A DNA stretch of 64,000 bases, from the NCBI GenBank assembly GCA_964646625.1, contig CAZYHC010000002.1, positions 124,001 through 188,000 on the forward strand, read 5' to 3'. Positions 57,796 to 64,000 of the stretch are shown piece by piece. The notes under the pieces are model-generated. The model was not told the origin of the DNA and ran no database searches. It worked only from the letters and a program-made list of their open reading frames with translations. Made by a program: the position numbers and the translations under genes. This DNA comes from DAOULT01 sp964646625. Its GTDB lineage: Bacteria; Chloroflexota; Anaerolineae; CAZYHC01. Each line of letters starts with the position of its first letter. Position 1 is the first letter of the stretch.

Positions 57796-59724
57796 TTATT
57801 TCTCTCCCGCCTTGATGTAGTTCAGCAACCCACCCGCCAGCAGGATTTTGACCTGGCGCTCGGTCAAATCGTAGGCCGCTTTGAAAGTGGTGTTCCTGGT
57901 CAGGTTGCGAACGGTTAATTCCTCTCCGGCCTGGATGGCCGCCTGCACTCCGGCGATCTCCCATTCGTCGCCCTGTTCTATGGTTTCATAGTCCTCCTCG
58001 TTGACGAAGGTGAGGGGCAGGATGCCCACGTTGACCAGGTTGGAGTGGTGGATGCGGGCAAAGGACCTGGCGATGACGGCCTTGAGGCCCAGGTACATGG
58101 GGGCCAGCGCGGCGTGCTCCCGGCTGGAGCCCTGGCCGTAGTTGACCCCGCCCACCACGAAGCCGCCGCCCCACTCCTTTGACCTCTGGACGAAGTCCGG
58201 GTCCACCCGCCAGAAGACGTACTCGGAGATGGCCGGGATGTTGGAGCGCAGCGGTAGAACCTGCGCCCCGGCGGGCATGATGTGGTCGGTGGTGATGTTG
58301 TCGCCCACCTTGAGCAGCACCCGGCCGCGCAGCGTGTCGGGGACGGGCTGGGCCGCGGGCACGGTCTTGATGTTGGGCCCCATGATGACCTTCACCGAGG
58401 CTGGGTCCTCGGCCGGGGGCACGATCATGTTGTCGTCCACCAGGTATTGGGCCGGGGGTTCGACGGCGATAGGCGCGCCCAACTTGCGCGGGTCGGTTAT
58501 GCGTCCGTGCAGGGCGGTGGCGGCGCAGGTCTCCGGGCTGGCCAGGTAAACCAGGTCGTCGGGCGTGCCGCTGCGCCCTTTGAAGTTGCGATTGAAGGAG
58601 CGCACCGAGGCCGCTCCCGTCGGCGGAGCCTGCCCCATCCCGATGCATGGCCCGCAGGCCGACTCCAGGATGCGCCCTCCGGCGGCGATGAGGTCGGCCA
58701 GCGCCCCACTCTGGGCGATCATCGAATACACCTGCTTGCTGCCCGGCGTCACCGTAAAGCTGAGGTGGGGGTGTACCGTCTTGCCCTTGAGGATGGCTGC
58801 CACCGTCGTGAGGTCTTCGTAAGACGAGTTGGTGCACGAGCCGACGCACACCTGGGCCACCGGCAGGCCCTCGAGCTCCCGCACCTTGACCACGTTATCC
58901 GGGCTGGAAGGTTGCGAGATGAGGGGCTCCAGGGCGCTCTGGTCGATCTCGATGTCCTGGTCGTAGGTGGCGTCGGGGTCGGCGGCCAGGGGTTTCCAGG
59001 ACTCGCCTCGGCCCTGGGCTTCCAGGTAGGCTTTGGTCCGCTCGTCGCTGGGGAAGAGGGAAGTGGTCGCCCCCAGTTCAGCCCCCATGTTGCACATCGT
59101 GCCCCGCTGGGTTACGGTGAGGGTAGCCACGCCGGGGCCGTAGTATTCGACGATTTTGCCCACCCCGCCCTTGACCGTCATCCGGCGCTGGAGTTCGACG
59201 ATGATGTCCTTGGCCGCCACCCAGGGGCCCAATTCTCCAATCAGCTTGACCCCTACGATCCTGGGCATAGCCAGGTAAAATGGCCCCCCACCCATAGCCA
59301 CGGCCACGTCCAGCCCTCCGGCGCCAATAGCCAGCATCCCCAGACCGCCCGCGGTGGGGGTGTGGCTGTCGGAGCCCAACATCGTCTTGCCCGGCACCCC
59401 GAAGCGTTCCAGGTGTACCTGGTGGCAGATGCCGTTGCCGGGCCGGGAGAAATAAGCCCCGTATTTGGCCGCCACCGATTGCAGGTAGCGGTGGTCGTCG
59501 GCGTTGCGGAAATCGGTCTGGAGCATGTTGTGGTCCACGTAACTGACCGATAGCTCGGTGTGCACCCGGGGCAGGCCCATCGCTTCGAATTCCAGCCAGG
59601 CCATCGTGCCTGTGGCGTCCTGGGTGAGCGTCTGGTCTATGGCGATGGCGATTTCCCGCCCCGCTGCCATCTCTCCCGCAACCAGATGCTCGGCGATAAT
59701 CTTACGAGCCAAATTCTGCGCCAT
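57796..59724 (-). CDS. Aconitate hydratase
   Basis: A 642-residue aconitase of the shorter bacterial/mitochondrial-like type. Cluster Cys residues are in VCVGSCTNSSYEDL and ESACGPCIGMGQAPP; substrate segments are LGSDSHTPTAGGLGMLAIGA and NYGQGSSREHAALAPMYLG. It isomerises citrate to isocitrate. A ribosome site AGGAG precedes the ATG. Confidence 0.95.
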   Translation of the reverse strand: MAQNLARKIIAEHLVAGEMAAGREIAIAIDQTLTQDATGTMAWLEFEAMGLPRVHTELSVSYVDHNMLQTDFRNADDHRYLQSVAAKYGAYFSRPGNGICHQVHLERFGVPGKTMLGSDSHTPTAGGLGMLAIGAGGLDVAVAMGGGPFYLAMPRIVGVKLIGELGPWVAAKDIIVELQRRMTVKGGVGKIVEYYGPGVATLTVTQRGTMCNMGAELGATTSLFPSDERTKAYLEAQGRGESWKPLAADPDATYDQDIEIDQSALEPLISQPSSPDNVVKVRELEGLPVAQVCVGSCTNSSYEDLTTVAAILKGKTVHPHLSFTVTPGSKQVYSMIAQSGALADLIAAGGRILESACGPCIGMGQAPPTGAASVRSFNRNFKGRSGTPDDLVYLASPETCAATALHGRITDPRKLGAPIAVEPPAQYLVDDNMIVPPAEDPASVKVIMGPNIKTVPAAQPVPDTLRGRVLLKVGDNITTDHIMPAGAQVLPLRSNIPAISEYVFWRVDPDFVQRSKEWGGGFVVGGVNYGQGSSREHAALAPMYLGLKAVIARSFARIHHSNLVNVGILPLTFVNEEDYETIEQGDEWEIAGVQAAIQAGEELTVRNLTRNTTFKAAYDLTERQVKILLAGGLLNYIKAGEK

Positions 59725-59772
59725 CTTTTATTACTCCTTCCTGAACAAGACTGCTATAATATTCGGTTTATA

Positions 59773-59845
59773 ACCACAAAGAGCACCAAGAACACGAGCA
59801 GCGAACGTTCGTTGTATACTTTGTGTTCTTTGTGTGCTTCGTGGT
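59773..59845. repeat. ACCACAAAG-type hairpin repeat, copy 3
   Basis: ACCACAAAGAGCACCAAGAACAC (left) and the near-complement TTTGTGTTCTTTGTGTGCTTCGTGGT (right) enclose AACGTTCGTT-like sequence. It lies between citrate synthase copy 1 and aconitase. Confidence 0.85.
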
Positions 59846-59856
59846 CGAAGTTCTCG

Positions 59857-60984
59857 CTATCGCTCCTCGATGGGCACGTAGGGCCTTTGATCGGGGCCTA
59901 CGTAATCGGATAGCGGCCGAATCAGGCGGTTATCCTGGTATTGCTCCATGACGTGGGCCGTCCACCCCACCACGCGGCTGAGGGCAAATATGGGGGTGAA
60001 CAGGTCCAGGGGGATGCCCAGGGTATAGAACAGTGGAGCGGTAAAGAAATCCACGTTGGGGTAGAGGCCCTTTTTCTTCTCCGCGACGGTATCGATGATC
60101 TTCAACGACAGGTCGCACCAATTGGGATCCTCGGCCTCCTCTCCCAGCGTACAGACCATACCCCGCAGTTGGATAGCCCGGGGGTCCATAGTCTTGTATA
60201 CCCGGTGTCCGAAGCCCATAATCCGCGAACCTTTGGCCAGCGTCTCGGTGATGTAGGGTTCGACGTTCTCCTCGTTGCCGATTTCCAGCATCATTTCCAT
60301 AGCCCGCTGGTTGGCCCCCCCATGCAGCGGCCCTTTGAGGGTGCCGATGGCCGAAGTGATGGCCGAGTACATATCGGACAGGGTAGAGGCGGCGACCCGC
60401 GCCGCAAAGGTAGAGGCGTTCAGTTCGTGGTCGGCCATCAGCAACATAGCCATGTCCAGGGCTCGTTCTTCCGGGGCTGTGGGGGGCTCGCCCCGCAGCA
60501 TAAACAGAAAGTTCGCCGCGTGGCTCAAATTGGGGTCGGGGTGCACGCGCTCCCGGCCTTCTGAGTAGCGGTGGTAATAGGCCACGATGGTGGGCATCTT
60601 GGCCGTCAGGTAGAGGGCCTTGTTGACGTTGGCCGCCCGGCTATCGTCTCCGTTGTAGGGGTCGTAGGAGGACAGGGCCGAGACCGCCGTGCGCAGGGCT
60701 TCCATAGGCTGCGGCCGGCTGGGCGAGAAGGTGAGCATATTCCACACGCTTTCGTCTATCTCCCTCTCCGCCGCCAGCCGGGCTTTGAACTCCTCCAGTT
60801 GGGAGTGGGTGGGGAGTTCGCCAAACCAGAGCAGGTAGGCGGTCTCTTCGTAAGATGAAAACTGGGCCAGTTCACCGATGTCGATGCCCCGGTAGCGAAG
60901 ACTCCCTTGTTGCCCATCGATGTAGCAAATGGCGCTGTCCGCTACGACGACCCCGGCCAGACCTCTGGCCGCTTTGTTTGACAT
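59857..60984 (-). CDS. Citrate synthase, copy 1
   Basis: 375 residues from ATG 60984 (MSNKAARGLAGVVVADSAIC). Active-site His are in GPLHGGANQRAME and GFGHRVYKTMDPRA; the Asp is in YPNVDFFTAPLFYTLGIP. The family is the dimeric/short type found in Gram-positive-like bacteria; methylcitrate synthase activity is possible for one copy. The central 885 bases are identical to copy 2. It is followed by aconitase and isocitrate dehydrogenase, so this is the copy in the TCA operon. Confidence 0.95.
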   Translation of the reverse strand: MSNKAARGLAGVVVADSAICYIDGQQGSLRYRGIDIGELAQFSSYEETAYLLWFGELPTHSQLEEFKARLAAEREIDESVWNMLTFSPSRPQPMEALRTAVSALSSYDPYNGDDSRAANVNKALYLTAKMPTIVAYYHRYSEGRERVHPDPNLSHAANFLFMLRGEPPTAPEERALDMAMLLMADHELNASTFAARVAASTLSDMYSAITSAIGTLKGPLHGGANQRAMEMMLEIGNEENVEPYITETLAKGSRIMGFGHRVYKTMDPRAIQLRGMVCTLGEEAEDPNWCDLSLKIIDTVAEKKKGLYPNVDFFTAPLFYTLGIPLDLFTPIFALSRVVGWTAHVMEQYQDNRLIRPLSDYVGPDQRPYVPIEER

Positions 60985-61072
60985 ATCCTTTTCTCCTTTC
61001 ACGTGGCCTTTTCTTCTACGCTTCCCAGCACCGCATTGCAAAAGGGACAATCATTTCGAGTACTTGTACAGA

Positions 61073-61101
61073 AATATACCATAGGGGAGTAACTCTGTCA
61101 A
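61073..61101 (-). promoter_or_regulatory. Promoter of citrate synthase copy 1
   Basis: On the minus strand TTGACA (61101-61096), 17-base spacer ending TATGG, TATATT (61078-61073). An inverted repeat CTGTCAAGTT/AACTTGACAG (61095-61104, 61117-61126) covers the -35 box. Confidence 0.7.
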
Positions 61102-61207
61102 GTTATGGATTGAGAAAACTTGACAGTGGTGATCTATGCGTTAGTTTGGCACAAAATCAGGCACAAAAGTTTGCCGCCTCTGGTAAAAATCATGCGGGAG
61201 GTTCTCG

Positions 61208-62335
61208 CTATCGCTCTTCGATAGGTACGTAGGGCCTTTGCTCGGGCCCTACGTAATCGGATAGGGGCCGGATCAGACGGTTGTTCTCGTATTGCTCCAT
61301 GACGTGGGCCGTCCACCCCACCACGCGGCTGAGGGCAAATATGGGGGTGAACAGGTCCAGGGGGATGCCCAGGGTATAGAACAGTGGAGCGGTAAAGAAA
61401 TCCACGTTGGGGTAGAGGCCCTTTTTCTTCTCCGCGACGGTATCGATGATCTTCAACGACAGGTCGCACCAATTGGGATCCTCGGCCTCCTCTCCCAGCG
61501 TACAGACCATACCCCGCAGTTGGATAGCCCGGGGGTCCATAGTCTTGTATACCCGGTGTCCGAAGCCCATAATCCGCGAACCTTTGGCCAGCGTCTCGGT
61601 GATGTAGGGTTCGACGTTCTCCTCGTTGCCGATTTCCAGCATCATTTCCATAGCCCGCTGGTTGGCCCCCCCATGCAGCGGCCCTTTGAGGGTGCCGATG
61701 GCCGAAGTGATGGCCGAGTACATATCGGACAGGGTAGAGGCGGCGACCCGCGCCGCAAAGGTAGAGGCGTTCAGTTCGTGGTCGGCCATCAGCAACATAG
61801 CCATGTCCAGGGCTCGTTCTTCCGGGGCTGTGGGGGGCTCGCCCCGCAGCATAAACAGAAAGTTCGCCGCGTGGCTCAAATTGGGGTCGGGGTGCACGCG
61901 CTCCCGGCCTTCTGAGTAGCGGTGGTAATAGGCCACGATGGTGGGCATCTTGGCCGTCAGGTAGAGGGCCTTGTTGACGTTGGCCGCCCGGCTATCGTCT
62001 CCGTTGTAGGGGTCGTAGGAGGACAGGGCCGAGACCGCCGTGCGCAGGGCTTCCATAGGCTGCGGCCGGCTGGGCGAGAAGGTGAGCATATTCCACACGC
62101 TTTCGTCTATCTCCCTCTCCGCCGCCAGCCGGGCTTTGAACTCCTCCAGTTGGGAGTGGGTGGGGAGTTCGCCGAACCAGAGCAGATAGGTTGTCTCTTC
62201 GTAAGATGAAAACTGGATCAGATCACTGATGTCAATGCCCCGGTAGCGGAGAATCCCTTTTTGTCCGTCAATGTAGCAAATGGCGCTATCTGCTACGACG
62301 ATCCCGGCCAGCCCTCTGGTTACTTTGTCTGACAT
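61208..62335 (-). CDS. Citrate synthase, copy 2 (tandem duplicate)
   Basis: 375 residues from ATG 62335 (MSDKVTRGLAGIVVADSAIC). All active-site residues are as in copy 1. Differences are confined to the first 55 or so and last 25 codons (for example QKGILRYRGIDISDLIQFSS against QQGSLRYRGIDIGELAQFSS). It is transcribed from its own promoter at 62677-62706, through a leader of about 340 bases that contains a MITE. Different regulation of the two copies is likely. Confidence 0.95.
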   Translation of the reverse strand: MSDKVTRGLAGIVVADSAICYIDGQKGILRYRGIDISDLIQFSSYEETTYLLWFGELPTHSQLEEFKARLAAEREIDESVWNMLTFSPSRPQPMEALRTAVSALSSYDPYNGDDSRAANVNKALYLTAKMPTIVAYYHRYSEGRERVHPDPNLSHAANFLFMLRGEPPTAPEERALDMAMLLMADHELNASTFAARVAASTLSDMYSAITSAIGTLKGPLHGGANQRAMEMMLEIGNEENVEPYITETLAKGSRIMGFGHRVYKTMDPRAIQLRGMVCTLGEEAEDPNWCDLSLKIIDTVAEKKKGLYPNVDFFTAPLFYTLGIPLDLFTPIFALSRVVGWTAHVMEQYENNRLIRPLSDYVGPEQRPYVPIEER

Positions 62336-62439
62336 AATCTCTCCTCCTTTCACGCTGCCTCTTAGTTTGCGCTTCCCAGCTCGCATTGCAAAGGGGACAA
62401 TCTTGGGGGGTATAGTAGAACTAAATGGCAGAAAATAAT

Positions 62440-62579
62440 AGTCTCCCTATTTGCGTTGATGCGAAGGTCGGTCTACTTTTCACCGCTGAGGCCGCTGGGA
62501 GCGTCGAGCAAATTCAAAAGTATCAGCGAACTCTGCGCCCTCTGCGGTGAGACAATACATCAACACTGATAGGGAGACT
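62440..62579. mobile_element. AGTCTCCC-type palindromic MITE, copy 2
   Basis: Ends AGTCTCCCTATTTGCGTTGA and (complement) AGTCTCCCTATCAGTGTTGA; inside, ACCGCTGAG...CTCTGCGGT as in the copy at 34954-35103. No clear target duplication is visible. It lies in the leader of citrate synthase copy 2. Confidence 0.8.
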
Positions 62580-62676
62580 GCCCAGAAACTAACGGCTACG
62601 CTTTATTGGAATGTTACCCCGCCGCACACCTCCTTGCAAAAGGCTTGAACTTTCAGATAAGTGGGAATTTCCCAGG

Positions 62677-62706
62677 AATATACCATAGAAGGAGTCACTC
62701 TGTCAA
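62677..62706 (-). promoter_or_regulatory. Promoter of citrate synthase copy 2
   Basis: On the minus strand TTGACA (62706-62701), 18-base spacer ending TATGG, TATATT (62682-62677); the sequence is a diverged copy of the copy 1 promoter. Confidence 0.7.
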
Positions 62707-62753
62707 GTTATGGATTCGACGCCAATATGGGTAAAGTCAAGCAACTCCGTGAA

Positions 62754-62782
62754 TTGACTTCAGGCCTGAGATGCGGTAAAAT
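62754..62782 (+). promoter_or_regulatory. Promoter of the terminal binding-protein gene
   Basis: TTGACT at 62754-62759, 17-base spacer, TAAAAT at 62777-62782, divergent from the citrate synthase promoter. Confidence 0.65.
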
Positions 62783-63022
62783 GGAAGATACAGGAAAATG
62801 AATTCTAATTACCAGGCGGCCAAACGATACGGTACGTATCCCATCCAACGTTGAGCACTTCGGTGTCGCTGATTCACGAGGAGAGAGGGGGGATGCGGAT
62901 GAACTGAAAGACTGATCGTCGTGCTGAGCAGAGTGTGAAATGAGGGGGGAACGGAGAACGTCCTGATTAAGTTCTCTGGCCGTTTCTTACCAAACACTAT
63001 TTTTATTCAGGAGGAGCATATT
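62783..63022 (+). other. Long 5' leader of the terminal binding-protein gene
   Basis: About 230 untranslated bases with several potential hairpins, for example GAGAAC/GTTCTC near 62954-62976. No known riboswitch was recognised. It ends in the ribosome site AGGAGGAG. Confidence 0.45.
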
Positions 63023-64000
63023 ATGAAGAAGTACGTTTTGACCTCGTTGCTGGTTTTCTGCCTGCTGTTGCCCCTGGTGGCTACCGCGAGCGCGGCCCCG
63101 CCGGCCCAGGAGAAGATCACCATCTCTTTCCACAACTGGATGTCGGCGGAGAAGACGTCGGGAGGCATCAGCGTGCTGCTGGCCGCCGAGGAGAAGTACG
63201 AGGAGCTACACCCGGAGATCGCATTGGACGTGGTGCCCCTGCCCTACGAGGAGACCATGAGCCAGTTGACGATCATGACCGCCGCCGGGGAACAGCCTGA
63301 TATAACCCTCCTCGACGTGGGCTGGCTGCGGGCCGTGGTGGCCATGGGCGGCATTGAGCCCCTGAACGACTACGTCTCCGAGGAGCTCGAGGACGACATG
63401 CTGGCCGCCACCTGGGGTGAGGTAACCCTGGGCGACACCATCTGGGCGCTGCCCTGGAACCAGAACCCCAATAACCTGGTCTACAACAAGAACCTGATGG
63501 AGCAGGCCGGGTTGGATCCGGACAAGCCCCCGGCCACCATGGAGGAGTTGAACGCGGCCATTGAGGCCATCTCCGGCCTGGGCGACGACATCTACGGCAT
63601 CGCCCTGGACACCAGCAAGTGGTTCCTGGCCGCCGACTACTTACACATCTGGCTATGGAACTTTGGGGGCACCTTCCTGGACGAGGAGGGCAAGCCTGCC
63701 TTCAATAACGAGGCCGGGGTGGAAATGGTGCAGTGGCTCAAGGACCTGGTAGACAAGGGCTACATGCAGGCTGGTCTGAACATCCGAGACCTGCGTGTCC
63801 TCTTCGCTCAGGAGAAAGTGGGCTTCATCATCGAGGGCCCCTGGATCAAAGGCATTTTGCAGGGCGAGAGCGGGCGGGGAGAGGAGTTCGACGCCGTGTG
63901 GGATGCGACCTTCATCCCCACCGGGCCGGGCACGGCCGACTCTGATCATGGCTTCTGCAACCCCAGCTCTCACATCCTGGTGCTCTCCAACAATTCCGAG
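63023..64000 (+). CDS. Extracellular solute-binding protein, family 1 (sugar type); 3' end outside window
   Basis: The first 326 codons of a binding protein; the frame is open to the window end. Signal peptide MKKYVLTSLLVFCLLLPLVA ends near ASA-A. Family features are ITISFHNWMSAEKTSGGISV, AAGEQPDITLLDVGWLRAVV, IWALPWNQNPNNLVYNKNLM and KVGFIIEGPWIKGI. ATG 63023 has AGGAGGAG 7 bases upstream. It probably opens an ABC sugar-import operon continuing beyond the window. Confidence 0.9.
   Translation, partial: MKKYVLTSLLVFCLLLPLVATASAAPPAQEKITISFHNWMSAEKTSGGISVLLAAEEKYEELHPEIALDVVPLPYEETMSQLTIMTAAGEQPDITLLDVGWLRAVVAMGGIEPLNDYVSEELEDDMLAATWGEVTLGDTIWALPWNQNPNNLVYNKNLMEQAGLDPDKPPATMEELNAAIEAISGLGDDIYGIALDTSKWFLAADYLHIWLWNFGGTFLDEEGKPAFNNEAGVEMVQWLKDLVDKGYMQAGLNIRDLRVLFAQEKVGFIIEGPWIKGILQGESGRGEEFDAVWDATFIPTGPGTADSDHGFCNPSSHILVLSNNSE

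Noticed and set aside
58282..59553. Plus-strand frames of over 400 codons opposite aconitase, and a similar one at 41535-42731
   Set aside because: GC-rich DNA keeps the complementary frame open; compositions are unnatural (His, Gly, Arg, Val) and no start signals are present.
1..64000. tRNA, rRNA or CRISPR loci
   Set aside because: Scanned by eye for T-arm-like GGTTCGA contexts, rRNA signatures and evenly spaced direct repeats; nothing convincing. A covariance-model scan would be decisive.

Overview
The window looks like chromosomal DNA of a Chloroflexota bacterium (Anaerolineae/Caldilineae-like); the phylum is an inference with moderate confidence. It rests on an alternative complex III operon instead of a bc1 complex, a K+-independent membrane pyrophosphatase, many extracellular solute-binding proteins with threonine/proline-rich linkers, sigma-A type promoters, GC-rich coding DNA, and the general look of the proteins. 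No rRNA, tRNA, CRISPR array or intact transposase was recognised.

Layout. 1-1301: the end of an AAA ATPase gene overlapping a DUF4276 (TOPRIM-like) gene, a likely two-gene defence module. 1309-6165: a GT4 glycosyltransferase carrying a 12-G tract and an in-frame palindrome, then a Dpp-type uptake operon (binding protein plus two permeases, no ATPases). 6181-6881: a TumE-like toxin-antitoxin pair on the minus strand. 7187-15454: a plus-strand run with a B12-binding radical SAM enzyme, a secreted four-repeat protein, an orphan sugar-type binding protein, an inositol-phosphatase family enzyme, a LolD-type ATPase with a HlyD-type adaptor but no permease, and rsmG. 15460-15727: a 252-bp MITE with target duplication. 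15979-23677: M23 peptidase fused to a propeller, beta-helix protein, hppA and a secreted multidomain protein. 23871-26259: a ParA ATPase with a proline-rich membrane partner. 26343-31230: nicotinate phosphoribosyltransferase, a small membrane protein, a GAF-cyclase and selA.

From 31227 to 62335 almost everything is on the minus strand: a Uma2 pseudogene, fabF, a RelE/Phd toxin-antitoxin pair, a trypsin-fold protease with a truncated paralogue, murA (Asp in place of the usual Cys), a coiled-coil protein, a SAM hydroxide adenosyltransferase, an IorA-like enzyme, a type III polyketide synthase, a methyltransferase, a flavoprotein, a geranylgeranyl-reductase-like flavoprotein and a UbiA prenyltransferase. 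These run directly into the alternative complex III operon. That operon (actA, split actB, actC, actD, cytochromes c) is interrupted by a 2.6-kb cargo of toxin-antitoxin, NTPase and transporter genes. Upstream lies the oxidative branch of the TCA cycle (two citrate synthases, aconitase, isocitrate dehydrogenase) with a FAD-linked oxidase. The window ends in a divergently transcribed sugar-type binding protein.

The most interesting system is the lipid cluster beside complex III. Type III PKS, methyltransferase, flavoproteins and UbiA are the kinds of enzyme that make alkylresorcinols/alkylquinones or prenylated quinones, and the neighbouring operon encodes a quinol-oxidising complex. A dedicated non-standard quinone is the hypothesis. 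The region is also littered with at least four families of short palindromic or MITE-like repeats, some inside genes or leaders.
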